A stretch of 64,000 bases of DNA from Streptomyces sp. NRRL S-244 (GTDB taxonomy: Bacteria; Actinomycetota; Actinomycetes; Streptomycetales; Streptomycetaceae), in assembly GCF_000717915.1 (NCBI RefSeq), contig NZ_JOCX01000016.1:1-64000 (forward strand). The letters run 5' to 3'. How positions within the stretch are numbered: the stretch's first letter is position 1; each line of letters opens with the position of its first letter. Positions 46,204 to 55,281 of the stretch are shown piece by piece. The position numbers were made by a program, and so were the translations under genes. The notes below the pieces were generated by a model. The model worked only from the letters and a program-made list of their open reading frames with translations. It made no database searches and was not told the DNA's origin.

Positions 46204-46656
46204 TCATCCGCCCGAGGGGCCGTTCGACGGGCCGCCCGAGGGGCCGTCCGGCTCGTCGGCCCGGTAGCCCGGGACGGAGGGCCACCTGACGGTGAGCACC
46301 ACCGCGTCCTCCTCGGCGTACCAGGAGTGGTCGACTCCGCGGCCCCAGACGACGTAGTCGCCCTGTTCGGCGAGGACGACGGTCCGGCCGGGGAACTCCA
46401 GCCGGAAGCGGCCGCTGATCAGCACCTGGAGCGCGGTGCGCTCCTCGCCCCGCACCCACTGGGCCCGCTCGTCGCCCTTCGGGTGGACTCCCCACTTGAT
46501 CTCCACGTCCTTGCTGTGGCGCGGATCGGCCGGGTCTTTGAAGTGGCCGAGCAGCCAGCCGCGGTCGGTGGCGGCGTCCGGGGTGGCCTTGCCGGTGTAG
46601 ACGGAGCCGGTGGGGGTGGCGGAGGTGGGGTCGGTGGAAGTGGGGTCGTCGTTCAC
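46204..46656 (-). CDS. Cupin-fold protein
   Basis: 150 residues from a GTG at 46656. A beta-barrel region (about 30-130) has the cupin pattern EIKWGVHPKGDERAQW, then LQVLISGRFRLEFPGRTVVL and DYVVWGRGVDHSWYAEEDAV. The C-terminus DEPDGPSGGPSNGPSGG is low complexity and comes from a 24-bp tandem repeat. Cupins bind a metal through His/Glu residues and range from isomerases to regulators; the function here cannot be assigned. Divergent from the GNAT gene at 46712, 55 bases apart. Confidence 0.75.
   Translation of the reverse strand: MNDDPTSTDPTSATPTGSVYTGKATPDAATDRGWLLGHFKDPADPRHSKDVEIKWGVHPKGDERAQWVRGEERTALQVLISGRFRLEFPGRTVVLAEQGDYVVWGRGVDHSWYAEEDAVVLTVRWPSVPGYRADEPDGPSGGPSNGPSGG
46208..46255. 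repeat. Two copies of a 24-bp repeat in the cupin gene's 3' end
   Basis: CCGCCCGAGGGGCCGTTCGA plus CGGG (46208-46231), then the variant CCGCCCGAGGGGCCGTCCGG plus CTCG (46232-46255). They encode the GPSGGPSN-type tail. Confidence 0.7.
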
Positions 46657-46711
46657 GGGGGTGAGGCTAATGCAGTTGTGCGGCGGCGCGGACGGCTGGT
46701 GAGCTGGGCCG

Positions 46712-47515
46712 ATGACGATGGATGCAGAGGAACTGACGAACGTACGGGCCGCGTACGACCGGGAGGTGCGCCGCGACGCGCTGCCGGACACCGCGGACGC
46801 CCGGGTGGAGCGGGCGGGGGCGGTCGTACGGCAGACCGCGGCCGGTCCCGGGTGGAACGGGGTGCTCTGGTCGGACCTCGACGAAGAGACGGCGGACGCG
46901 GAGATCGCCGCGCAGCTGGCGTTCTTCGCGGCGCAGGGGGCCGGCGAGTTCGAGTGGAAGCTGTACGGCCACGACCGGCCGGCGGATCTCGGGGACCGGC
47001 TGCGCGCTGCGGGCTTCGTACCCGAGCCGGCCGAGACCCTGATGGTGGGACGGGTGGACGAGCTCGCCGCACTGCCGGTGGAACCGCCGGAGGGGATCAC
47101 CCTGCGGGCGGTGACGGACGAGGCGGGCGTCGACCTGATGATGGACGTCCACGCGCAGGCCTTCGGAACGGAGCGCCCCGCGATCCGGCACCTGATGCTC
47201 ACCCTGCTGAAGAACGAGCCGGAGACCCTCGCGGCGGTCGTGGCGATGGCCGGGGACACCCCGGTGAGCGCGGCCCGCATGGAGATGCGACCGGGCTCCC
47301 CGTTCGCCGGCCTCTGGGGCGGCGGCACCCTGCCGCAGTGGCGGGGCCGCGGCATCTACCGCCTCCTGGTCGCCCACCGCGCCCGCATCGCGGCGGCCCG
47401 CGGCATCCGGTACCTCCAGGTGGACGCCTCCCCCGACAGCCGCCCGATCCTCCACCGCCTGGGCTTCTCGACCCTGGGCACGACGGTCCCGTACATCTGG
47501 ACCGCAAAGCCGTAG
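46712..47515 (+). CDS. GNAT-family acetyltransferase
   Basis: 267 residues. A divergent N-terminal half (about 1-125) precedes a GNAT domain (about 126-267) with GITLRAVTDEAGVDLMMDVH, acetyl-CoA motif GTLPQWRGRGIYRLLVAHRA and LQVDASPDSRPILHRLGFST. This two-part layout is common for actinobacterial acetyltransferases of unknown substrate. It starts near a weak GAG site; an ATG two codons later is an alternative start. Divergent from the cupin gene; downstream DinB gene is 33 bases away and probably co-transcribed. Confidence 0.85.
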   Translation: MTMDAEELTNVRAAYDREVRRDALPDTADARVERAGAVVRQTAAGPGWNGVLWSDLDEETADAEIAAQLAFFAAQGAGEFEWKLYGHDRPADLGDRLRAAGFVPEPAETLMVGRVDELAALPVEPPEGITLRAVTDEAGVDLMMDVHAQAFGTERPAIRHLMLTLLKNEPETLAAVVAMAGDTPVSAARMEMRPGSPFAGLWGGGTLPQWRGRGIYRLLVAHRARIAAARGIRYLQVDASPDSRPILHRLGFSTLGTTVPYIWTAKP

Positions 47516-47548
47516 CGGGCGCGGGAGGCTCCGGGAGAAGATCGCGGG

Positions 47549-48049
47549 ATGGAACGTATCGGGCCGCCCCTGACCGGCGACGAGCGCCAGACGCTGCGCG
47601 CATTCCTCGACTACCACCGGGCCACGCTCGCCTGGAAGTGCGAGGGGCTCACCGACGAGGAGCTGCGGCGGCCCTCGATGCCGCCGTCCACCCTGTCCCT
47701 GCTGGGCCTGGTCCGGCACATGGGCGAGGTCGAACGGCACTGGTTCCGCCGCACCCTGAACGGCGAGGAGCTCCCCCACCTCTGGTCCGACACCCACGAC
47801 TTCCAGGCCGCCTACGAGGCCTCCGGCTCCACGCGCGAGGAGGCGTTCACCGCCTGGGAGGCGGAGGTCGCGCACGCGCGCCGCATCGAGGCGGCCGCCG
47901 AGTCCCTCGACGTGACGGCGTACGTGGCCAGTTGGAAGGAGGAGGCCTCGCTGCGCCTCGTCATGCTCCACCTGATCCACGAGTACGCGCGGCACAACGG
48001 CCACGCCGACTTCCTCCGCCAGGCCATCGACGGCGCCACCGGAGCCTGA
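47549..48049 (+). CDS. DinB-family (DUF664-type) protein
   Basis: 166 residues, four-helix bundle of the DinB/mycothiol-transferase-like superfamily. Metal-binding His appear in LVRHMGEVERHWFRRTL (about 50-66) and in LMLHLIHEYARHNGHADFLRQAIDG near the C-terminus. The motif HEYARHNGHADFLR is the signature of the DUF664 subgroup, which includes mycothiol- or bacillithiol-dependent enzymes. GGGAG precedes the ATG. Function is inferred as a thiol- or metal-dependent hydrolase/transferase. Confidence 0.85.
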   Translation: MERIGPPLTGDERQTLRAFLDYHRATLAWKCEGLTDEELRRPSMPPSTLSLLGLVRHMGEVERHWFRRTLNGEELPHLWSDTHDFQAAYEASGSTREEAFTAWEAEVAHARRIEAAAESLDVTAYVASWKEEASLRLVMLHLIHEYARHNGHADFLRQAIDGATGA

Positions 48050-48092
48050 CGGGCCCGCGGAGCCCGCGGGAGCCACGGGGCCGGGGCCGCCC

Positions 48093-48176
48093 GATCCGTC
48101 CGGCGGCCCGACCGGCAGTCCGTTCGGAGGTCCGTCCGGAGATCCGACCGGCGGCCCGTCCGGGGACCCGTCAGGC
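48093..48176. repeat. Seven 12-bp tandem repeats at the end of the SIP gene
   Basis: Imperfect units with consensus near GGCCCGACCGGC or GATCCGTCCGGC run from 48093 to 48176 without gaps; the last unit includes the SIP stop and final codons. Confidence 0.75.
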
Positions 48177-48905
48177 CGCCCGCCAGTAGCCCAGGCCGTT
48201 CACCCGCTGCTTCGGCAGGGCCAGGTCCTTGCGCAGGTACGCCGTCAGCGTGCGCGTCGTCGCCGTGTCGCAGGCCAGCCAGACGTACGCCGCCTCCGGG
48301 TCCGCGACGAGCTCCGGGAGCTCCGCCTTGACCTGCTCCACCAGCGCCGAGCCCGCGCGCCCGACCCGCCGGATCTCGTGCCGGTCCGGGTCCAGCCGTA
48401 CCGGGAGGCCGGCGTCCGAGGCGTGCTGCGTCTCCAGCCAGATCGTCGCCAGGGTCCGGGGGTACGCGTCCAGCAGGGAGTTGATCGCCGGGACGGAGGC
48501 CGGGTCGCCGATCACCAGCAGCCGCTCCGGCTCCGGCGCCGGGGCGGTGAAGCCGGTCCCCTGGACGGTGGCCTCGATGGTGTCGCCGGCCTTCGCGGCC
48601 CGGGCCCAGGCGCTCGCGGGGCCGTCGTGGAGGGCGAACTCCAGGGCAAACGTTCCTGCCTGCGGATCCGGGTCGACGAGCGTGTACGCCCGCGTGTGCG
48701 GCTTGCCCGCGTTGTCGAACCACAGCCGCACCCACATCGTCGGGTGGAGCGATTCGCCCGCCGCGGCGAGCAGTCCGCCGTCCTCGACGTACACGCGGCG
48801 GTAGTGCTCCGTGACCTCCTCCGCGCCCGTGACCGTGAACGTGAAGTCCTTGCCGCGCAGAAGCCGCAGGACCACGCCTTCCCATCCCTTGCCGACGCCT
48901 GCCAT
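48171..48905 (-). CDS. Siderophore-interacting protein (FAD/NAD(P)H ferric-siderophore reductase)
   Basis: 244 residues of the SIP family. The FAD-binding N-terminal domain holds MWVRLWFDNAGKPHTRAYTLVDPDPQAGTF in pieces (RAYTLVD is the FAD motif), and the C-terminal NAD(P)H domain has LVIGDPASVPAINSLLDAYP and ends RVNGLGYWRAA, typical of SIPs. It reduces imported ferric siderophores to release iron in the cytosol. GGGGAGG precedes the ATG. The 19-bp iron box at 48939-48957 lies directly upstream, so iron starvation should induce it. Confidence 0.9.
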   Translation of the reverse strand: MAGVGKGWEGVVLRLLRGKDFTFTVTGAEEVTEHYRRVYVEDGGLLAAAGESLHPTMWVRLWFDNAGKPHTRAYTLVDPDPQAGTFALEFALHDGPASAWARAAKAGDTIEATVQGTGFTAPAPEPERLLVIGDPASVPAINSLLDAYPRTLATIWLETQHASDAGLPVRLDPDRHEIRRVGRAGSALVEQVKAELPELVADPEAAYVWLACDTATTRTLTAYLRKDLALPKQRVNGLGYWRAA

Positions 48906-48938
48906 GTGCGACCACCCCTCCCCATCGAACCCCTATAG

Positions 48939-48957
48939 TTAGGGCAGCCTAACCTAA
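48939..48957. promoter_or_regulatory. Iron box (DmdR1/IdeR site) shared by divergent genes
   Basis: TTAGGGCAGCCTAACCTAA matches the 19-bp iron-box consensus TTAGGTTAGGCTAACCTAA at 16 of 19 positions. It lies 34 bases upstream of the SIP start and just before the acylase start, so the iron regulator can silence both directions when iron is plentiful. Confidence 0.8.
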
Positions 48958-48974
48958 TGCCCTGGGGGATGAGT

Positions 48975-51089
48975 GTGAGCCTTCTGAACAACGCCGGCGC
49001 CGACGCGTTCGAGCTCTACCGCGACGACTGGGGCGTCCCCCATCTCCGCGCCCCCGACGCCGACCGCCTCGCCTACGCCCAGGGCTACGCCACCGCCCTC
49101 GACCGCGCCTGGCAGCTGGAGGTCGAGCGCCACCGCGCCCAGGGCTCCAGCGCCGCCTTCCTCGGCCCGGACTCCGTCGCCTGGGACCGCTTCGCCCGCC
49201 GGTCCCGGCTCGCCGACACCGCCCGCCGCTGCCACGAGGCCCTCGACCCCGGCACCGCGGCCTGGGTCGGATCCTACGTGGACGGCGTCAACGACGGGCT
49301 CGCCCAAGGCGCCGCCCGCGACGAGCGGTTCGCGCGCACCGGCCACGCCCCGACCCCGTGGGAGCCGTGGGTCCCGCTCGGCATCTGGATCGCCACCCAC
49401 ATCCTCTTCGCCGGGTTCGCCACCAAGCTGTGGCGCGAGCGCGTGGCCCGTGCCCTCGGCGACGAGGCCGTCACCCTCTTCGCCACCGACGGCCCCGGCA
49501 CCGCCGGCAGCAACGGCTGGCTGGTCCCGGGCGAGCGGACCGCCGCCGGCTCGGCGCTCATCGCCGGCGACCCGCACCGGTTCATCGAAGACCCGGGCGT
49601 GTACCAGCAGATACGGCTCTCCTGCCCCGAGTACGACGTCCTCGGCCTGGCCGTCCCCGGCATCCCCGGCCTCGGCCACTTCGGGCACACCGGCAGCGCC
49701 GCCTGGGCGATCACCAACGCCATGGCCGACTACCAGGACCTGTACGTCGAGAAGCTGCGCCCCGGCGCCGACGGCGAGGGCATCGAGGCCCTCGGCCCCG
49801 ACGGCGCCTGGGAGCCCGTCCACCGGCACACCGAGACGATCGCCGTCGCCGGAGCCGACCCGGTCGAGGTCGAGGTCCTGGAGACCGCCCGCGGCCCCGT
49901 GATCACCGGCGGCGGAACGACGGACCGGGAGGAGGGCGAGGAGGGCGAGGAGGGCGAGGAGCAGACCCTCTCGCTCCGCTACCCGCCCCGCGTCCGCCGC
50001 GACCTCGGCTTCGCCGTTCTCCCCGCCCTGCTGCGCGCCCGTACGGTCGCCGACGTCGACCGCGCCCTCGACGGCTGGGCCGAGCCCGTCAACGTCGTCC
50101 ACGCCGCCGACACCGAGGGCGGCCTGCTGCACCGCGTCGCCGGCGCCGTCCCGCTGCGCGACCCGGCCAACCGCCTGCGCCCGGTGCCCGCCTGGGATCC
50201 GCGGTACGCCTGGCAGGGCTGGGCCGAGACCCCCGCCGAGCCCGTGCAGGGCTTCGCCGTCATGGCCAACGCACGCGGCATCGCCTCGCCGCTCGGCGTG
50301 GAGTTCGCGCCCCCGCACCGCGCCAACCGCATCCGCGAGCTGCTCTCCGGCTCGGCGGACTGGTCCCCCAAGGCGATGGCCGACGTACACCGGGACACCC
50401 ACCTGGCCTCGGCCGCGCCGCTGCTGGCCCTGCTGCCCGGGCTCGACGGCCTGTCCCCCGCCGCGGGGGCGCTGCGCTCCCGGCTGCTCGCCTGGGACCG
50501 GCACATGGCCGCCGAGAGCACCGACGCCACCGTCTTCTCGGCGCTGCGGACCGCGACCGTACGCCGCTTCGCCGCCGATCCCGCCCTCGCCGCTCTGGCG
50601 GGGGCGCCGACCGGCCCCGAGGTGTTCCACCCCTGGCTGTACCTGGTCCCCCGCGTCGGCTACGCCCTGGAGGGGCTGCTGACCACCGCCCTCCTGCCGG
50701 CCCTCGACCGGGCGGCCCACGTACGCGCCGCCCTGGAGGAGACCGCCGCGGCGGGCGCCCCCGACACCCCGTGGTCGCAGGTGCACCGGCTCGCGCCCTG
50801 GTCGGCGCTCCCCGACCCGGACGCGCAGTGGCCCGGCCTCGGCGGCGACCACGACTGCGTGAACGCCACCTCCACCGTCCCCGGCTTCACCGATCTCACC
50901 GCCCGCGCCTCGGCGGCCCGCTACGTGTGGGACCTGGGCCGCCGCGAGGACAGCCTCTGGGCGGTCCCGCTCGGCGCGGACGGCGTCACCGGATCACCCC
51001 ACCACCGCGACCAGCTCCCGTACTGGGCTCAGTGCGAACTCGTCCCCGTCGTCACCGACTGGACCCGTCTCACCAAGGAATCCGTATGA
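48975..51089 (+). CDS. Penicillin-acylase-family Ntn hydrolase
   Basis: About 704 residues from the GTG at 48975 (GGGGG six bases upstream); ATGs at 48957 and 48969 are in frame but poorly spaced. The family's nucleophile Ser lies in GTAGSNGWLV, Ser179 here, marking the autocatalytic cleavage site between alpha and beta chains. No signal peptide is seen (MSLLNNAGADAFELYRDDWG), unlike most exported penicillin acylases. A Glu/Gly repeat (EEGEEGEEGEE) near residue 320 is probably disordered. Stop overlaps the next gene by ATGA. Divergent from SIP behind the iron box, so it may remove acyl groups in siderophore metabolism. Confidence 0.85.
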   Translation: MSLLNNAGADAFELYRDDWGVPHLRAPDADRLAYAQGYATALDRAWQLEVERHRAQGSSAAFLGPDSVAWDRFARRSRLADTARRCHEALDPGTAAWVGSYVDGVNDGLAQGAARDERFARTGHAPTPWEPWVPLGIWIATHILFAGFATKLWRERVARALGDEAVTLFATDGPGTAGSNGWLVPGERTAAGSALIAGDPHRFIEDPGVYQQIRLSCPEYDVLGLAVPGIPGLGHFGHTGSAAWAITNAMADYQDLYVEKLRPGADGEGIEALGPDGAWEPVHRHTETIAVAGADPVEVEVLETARGPVITGGGTTDREEGEEGEEGEEQTLSLRYPPRVRRDLGFAVLPALLRARTVADVDRALDGWAEPVNVVHAADTEGGLLHRVAGAVPLRDPANRLRPVPAWDPRYAWQGWAETPAEPVQGFAVMANARGIASPLGVEFAPPHRANRIRELLSGSADWSPKAMADVHRDTHLASAAPLLALLPGLDGLSPAAGALRSRLLAWDRHMAAESTDATVFSALRTATVRRFAADPALAALAGAPTGPEVFHPWLYLVPRVGYALEGLLTTALLPALDRAAHVRAALEETAAAGAPDTPWSQVHRLAPWSALPDPDAQWPGLGGDHDCVNATSTVPGFTDLTARASAARYVWDLGRREDSLWAVPLGADGVTGSPHHRDQLPYWAQCELVPVVTDWTRLTKESV

Positions 51090-51733
51090 CCAGCAGCAGC
51101 GCGTCCGCGTCCGCCTCGACCCCCGGCACCACCGCCGCCCCCACCACCCCCGGAACCCGGCAGCCCGTGTACTCCCAGCGCGTCGAGGGCGTCGGCACGG
51201 TCACCCTCACCCCCGTCGACCCGGCCGCCGATGCCGCGCTGATCCACTCCTGGGTCAGCGAGGAGCGGGCCCGCTTCTGGGGCATGCGCGAGGCCAGCCA
51301 GGAGCTCGTCCAGGAGATCTACGAGGACGTCGACCGCCGCACGACCCACCACGCGTTCCTGGCGCGCCGCGACGGCGAGCCCGTCGGGCTGTTCCAGACG
51401 TACGACTGCGCCGAGGACCGGATCAGCGAGTGCTACGAGGTCCTGCCCGGTGACACCGGCGTGCACCTGATGATCGGCCCGGCGCGGGGCGGGTCCGAAC
51501 GCGGCTTCAGCGCGGGCCTGATCGGGGCCTTCCTCTCCTACGTCCTCTCGGACGGAACCACCCGCCGGATCGTCGCGGAGCCCGACGCCCGCAACGAGAA
51601 GGCCATCGCCCGCCTGGTGCGGTCCGGCTTCGAGCTCGGCCCGGAGGTCGAGCTTCCGGAGATCGACCTGCCCGAGGTGTACCTGCCGGCGAAGCAGGCC
51701 CGCCTCGTCTTCTTCCACCCCGAGGCAAACTGA
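51086..51733 (+). CDS. Siderophore-type GNAT acyltransferase (AlcB/IucB-like)
   Basis: 215 residues. After a low-complexity Ser/Ala/Thr start (about 40 residues), the conserved part shows the AlcB pattern: LIHSWVSEERARFWGM, then YEVLPGDTGVHLMIGPARGG, GLIGAFLSYVLSDGTTRRIVAEPDARNEKA and GFELGPEVELPE. Such enzymes transfer acyl or acetyl groups to hydroxylamine nitrogens in hydroxamate siderophores. It is translationally coupled to the acylase (ATGA overlap) under the iron box. No NIS synthetase or N-monooxygenase gene is beside it. Confidence 0.85.
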   Translation: MTSSSASASASTPGTTAAPTTPGTRQPVYSQRVEGVGTVTLTPVDPAADAALIHSWVSEERARFWGMREASQELVQEIYEDVDRRTTHHAFLARRDGEPVGLFQTYDCAEDRISECYEVLPGDTGVHLMIGPARGGSERGFSAGLIGAFLSYVLSDGTTRRIVAEPDARNEKAIARLVRSGFELGPEVELPEIDLPEVYLPAKQARLVFFHPEAN

Positions 51734-51773
51734 CCGTTCCGATTGACCGTGTGATTCCGGCCACGCCAGACTG

Positions 51774-53639
51774 ATGCCCACTCAAAGCATCGGCGCTGGG
51801 GGGAAATTGACCAGCCAGGATTTGCACATCGGGCCGGATGCGGCAGCAGACCGGTACCGGCTGCTCCGGTCGATCGGGCGCGGCGGGGAGGCCGTGCTCT
51901 ATCTCGCGGAGATCGAGCTCGCGGGCGGCAGCGAACCGGTGGTCGTCAAGGTGCTCGACTCCAAGACGACCATCACGCCCGACGAGTTCGACCGGATCAG
52001 CCGCAAGTGGAACGAGCAGGCCGAGCTCCTGCGCTTCGTGCACCGCCCGGGCGTGGTCGGCGTCCGGGAGCACTTCGAGGGGCCGCCGATCCACCGGTCG
52101 GGGGAGTCCGGGACGCTGACCGGGCGGGCCCTCGTCCTCGTGATGAACCACGTCGACGGGCTCGACCTGCGCGACTGGCGCGCCGAACGGAACCTCGCCA
52201 CCGCCGCCGAGCGGCGCGAGGTGATGCGGACGCTGGAGCAGCTCGCCGACGTACTGGACTGGCTGCACTCGGGGAAGGCCACGCCGTCCGGGCGCCAGGT
52301 GATCCATGGTGACCTGTCACCCGGCAATGTGATGGTCGACGGTCACGGGCAGGCCACGCTGGTGGACTTCGGGCTCAGCAAGCTGACCGCCGACCACCAG
52401 ACGGCGGAGGTGTGGTTCACCCCGGGGTACGCGGCTCCCGAGGTCTTCGACGGCAAGCGCACCCCGGCGGCGGACCGCTACGCCTTCGGGGCGATCGCGT
52501 ACTTCCTGCTGAGCGGCGAGTCCCCGCCCAACTCCCCGGATCAGCTGGCCCGGGCGATGGGGGCGCTGCCGCAGATCGCGGTACTGGACGCCGAGCGGCG
52601 CGCCCGGATCGCCGCCGTCTACGCGGGCGATCCGGCAGAGCGGCCCGTCAGCCTGGCCGGCTGGATGAAGGACGTACGGCACGCGGTCGTGTCCACGACC
52701 TCCTCGACCTCGCAGCGGGCGGTGCAGGACGCCGTCCCGGCCCCGGCCCCGGCGCCGGTCCCGTCGAAGCCCGCGGTGCCTCCGCAGCCCGCGAGCCCGC
52801 CGCCGGTCCAGACTCCCGTCCGCACCCCCGCCTACTCCCCCGTCCACTCCCCGCCCCCGCCCCCGACCTCGCCGGCGCAGGACGCTCAGCCGCAGCAGGA
52901 GCACGTACCCGCCGGGTACGGGCCGACGTACCCGCTGCACGAGTCCCCGCCCCCGGGGCCCGCCGCGGCGAGGAAGCGGCGGGCCGGGCTCGTCCTGGGC
53001 TCGGTGGCCGCCGTCCTGGTCGTCGCGGCGCTCGCCGTGCTCGGCGTACGGCTGCTGGACAAGGACAAGGGCGGCGACCAGGCATCGGGCGGCAAGGGCG
53101 GCAGCTCCGCCTCCGACTCGGCCGTGGCGCAGGAGGAGTCCCCGACGCCCAGTCCCTCACCGAGCGAGAGCGAGAGCGGGAGTTCGGACGACGGGGCGAC
53201 GCCCGGCCCCAGCGCCAGCGGCACCCAGCCGGGCGGCGTGGCGGCGGACATCAAGGCCGCCGACCTGACCCTGTTGACGCCCATCTCGGGGCTGGGCAAC
53301 TTCACCGTCGGGGCCGCGAAGATCAACACCAAGCAGTACGGGGCGGCATTCATCGCTCAGCCCGACTGCAACGACGAGGCGATCACGGAGTTCGACCTCA
53401 ACCGCGAGTGGAAGCACCTGGAGTTCACCGCCGGGATCGACGACGGCTCCACGCACGAGAAGGGGCGGGTCAGCATCTCGCTCGACGGGAAGCCCGCGGC
53501 CTTCTCCGAGCTGGTCGAGCTCGGCAAGCCGGCCACGCAGTCGGTGGACGTGACCGGCGCGCTGCGGCTGCGCGTCAAGGTGGACATGGGCTGCGACAAC
53601 GGCACCGTCGTCATCGCCGCACCGCAACTGACCCGCTGA
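51774..53639 (+). CDS. Membrane-anchored Ser/Thr protein kinase
   Basis: 621 residues. Kinase domain about 28-300 with Gly-loop GRGGEAVL, Lys59 in VVVKVL, the catalytic loop HGDLSPGN (178-185; HRD replaced by HGD, a non-RD kinase), DFG at 198-200 and APE at 221-223. A Pro-rich linker (about 325-395) leads to one membrane helix (404-426). Outside are a Ser/Gly-rich linker and a NPCBM-like beta domain (about 500-621) that may bind carbohydrate or cell-wall material. A TTG 33 bases downstream, after GGGGGGA, is an alternative start. Ligand unknown. Confidence 0.88.
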   Translation: MPTQSIGAGGKLTSQDLHIGPDAAADRYRLLRSIGRGGEAVLYLAEIELAGGSEPVVVKVLDSKTTITPDEFDRISRKWNEQAELLRFVHRPGVVGVREHFEGPPIHRSGESGTLTGRALVLVMNHVDGLDLRDWRAERNLATAAERREVMRTLEQLADVLDWLHSGKATPSGRQVIHGDLSPGNVMVDGHGQATLVDFGLSKLTADHQTAEVWFTPGYAAPEVFDGKRTPAADRYAFGAIAYFLLSGESPPNSPDQLARAMGALPQIAVLDAERRARIAAVYAGDPAERPVSLAGWMKDVRHAVVSTTSSTSQRAVQDAVPAPAPAPVPSKPAVPPQPASPPPVQTPVRTPAYSPVHSPPPPPTSPAQDAQPQQEHVPAGYGPTYPLHESPPPGPAAARKRRAGLVLGSVAAVLVVAALAVLGVRLLDKDKGGDQASGGKGGSSASDSAVAQEESPTPSPSPSESESGSSDDGATPGPSASGTQPGGVAADIKAADLTLLTPISGLGNFTVGAAKINTKQYGAAFIAQPDCNDEAITEFDLNREWKHLEFTAGIDDGSTHEKGRVSISLDGKPAAFSELVELGKPATQSVDVTGALRLRVKVDMGCDNGTVVIAAPQLTR

Positions 53640-53673
53640 GCCGGGAGCGGCCCGGGCGGGAGCCGCCCGGGCG

Positions 53674-53714
53674 CGCGACGGCCCCGCACCGGATACCGGT
53701 GCGGGGCCGTCGCG
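53674..53714. terminator. Bidirectional terminator between the kinase gene and gatB
   Basis: Perfect 19-bp stem (53674-53692 with 53696-53714), loop ATA, between convergent genes. Confidence 0.85.
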
Positions 53715-53753
53715 GCCGTGCAGGGAACTACTACGGGGAACTGCCGCAGGCAC

Positions 53754-55265
53754 CTACTCGGAGACGCCCAGGCGCTCCAGGATGAGCTCCTTGACGCGGG
53801 CCGCGTCGGCCTGGCCGCGGGTGGTCTTCATGACCGCGCCGACCAGGGCGCCGACGGCCGCGACCTTGCCGCCGCGGATCTTGTCCGCGATGGCCGCGTT
53901 GCCCGCGATGGCCTCGTCCACGGCCGCGCCGAGCGCGCCCTCGTCCGAGACGACCTTCAGGCCGCGCTTCTCGACGACCTCGTCCGGGGTGCCCTCGCCG
54001 GCGAGCACGCCCTCCAGGACCTGGCGGGCCAGCTTGTCGTTCAGCTCGCCCGCCGCGACCAGGGCCGCGACGCGCGCGACCTGCGCCGGGGTGATCGGCA
54101 GCTCGTCGACGACGACGCCCTGCTCGTTGGCGTTGCGGGCCAGCTCGCCCATCCACCACTTGCGCGCGGCGGTCGAGTCGGCACCCGCCTCGATCGTGGC
54201 GACGATGGAGTCCACCGCGCCCGCGTTGAGGATCGACTGCATGTCGTGCTCGTTCACGCCCCACTCCTCGCGGAGGCGGTTGCGGCGCACGCGCGGCATC
54301 TCGGGCAGGCCGCCGCGCAGCTCCTCGACCCAGTCGCGGGCCGGGGCGACGGGGACCAGGTCGGGCTCCGGGAAGTACCGGTAGTCCTCGGCGTTGTCCT
54401 TGATGCGGCCGGCGGTGGTGGAGCCGTCCTCCTCGTGGAAGTGCCGGGTCTCCTGCACGATCGTGCCGCCGGACGACAGCACGGCCGCGTGGCGCTGGAT
54501 CTCGAAGCGGGCGGCGCGCTCGACGGAGCGCAGCGAGTTGACGTTCTTCGTCTCGCTGCGGGTGCCGAACTCGGACTCGGGGGTCGGGCGCAGCGACAGG
54601 TTCACGTCGCAGCGCATCTGGCCCTTGTCCATGCGGGCCTCGGAGACGCCGAGGGCCTTGATGACCTCGCGCAGCTCGGCGACGTACGCCTTGGCGACCT
54701 CGGGGGCCCGCTCGCCGGCGCCCTCGATGGGCTTGGTGACGATCTCGATGAGCGGGATGCCGGCGCGGTTGTAGTCCAGCAGGGAGTGGGACGCGCCGTG
54801 GATACGGCCGGTGGCGCCGCCGACGTGCAGCGACTTGCCGGTGTCCTCCTCCATGTGGGCGCGCTCGATCTCCACGCGGAAGATCTCGCCGTCCTCCAGC
54901 TGTACGTCGAGGTAGCCGTTGAAGGCGATCGGCTCGTCGTACTGGGAGGTCTGGAAGTTCTTCGGCATGTCCGGATAGAAGTAGTTCTTCCGGGCGAAGC
55001 GGCACCACTCGGCGATCTCGCAGTTCAGCGCGAGGCCGATCTTGATGGCCGACTCGACGCCGATCGCGTTGACGACGGGCAGCGAGCCGGGCAGACCGAG
55101 GCAGGTGGGGCAGGTCTGCGAGTTGGGCTCGGCGCCCAGCTCGGTCGAGCAGCCGCAGAACATCTTGGTCTTGGTGCCGAGCTCGACATGGACCTCAAGG
55201 CCCATGACGGGGTCGAACGAGGCGAGAGCGTCCTCGTACGACATCAGTTCGGTGAAGGTGGTCAC
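53754..55265 (-). CDS. gatB: Asp/Glu-tRNA(Asn/Gln) amidotransferase subunit B
   Basis: 503 residues, GTG start. The GatB catalytic core has [18 protein letters not shown] near the N-terminus with Zn-site Cys, then [16 protein letters not shown], and [17 protein letters not shown]; a C-terminal YqeY-like domain ends [20 protein letters not shown]... It activates Glu-tRNA(Gln) with ATP and accepts ammonia from GatA. Last gene of gatC-gatA-(small membrane protein)-gatB. Confidence 0.96.
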   Translation of the reverse strand: MTTFTELMSYEDALASFDPVMGLEVHVELGTKTKMFCGCSTELGAEPNSQTCPTCLGLPGSLPVVNAIGVESAIKIGLALNCEIAEWCRFARKNYFYPDMPKNFQTSQYDEPIAFNGYLDVQLEDGEIFRVEIERAHMEEDTGKSLHVGGATGRIHGASHSLLDYNRAGIPLIEIVTKPIEGAGERAPEVAKAYVAELREVIKALGVSEARMDKGQMRCDVNLSLRPTPESEFGTRSETKNVNSLRSVERAARFEIQRHAAVLSSGGTIVQETRHFHEEDGSTTAGRIKDNAEDYRYFPEPDLVPVAPARDWVEELRGGLPEMPRVRRNRLREEWGVNEHDMQSILNAGAVDSIVATIEAGADSTAARKWWMGELARNANEQGVVVDELPITPAQVARVAALVAAGELNDKLARQVLEGVLAGEGTPDEVVEKRGLKVVSDEGALGAAVDEAIAGNAAIADKIRGGKVAAVGALVGAVMKTTRGQADAARVKELILERLGVSE

Positions 55266-55281
55266 GGTGAAACTTTCCCTC

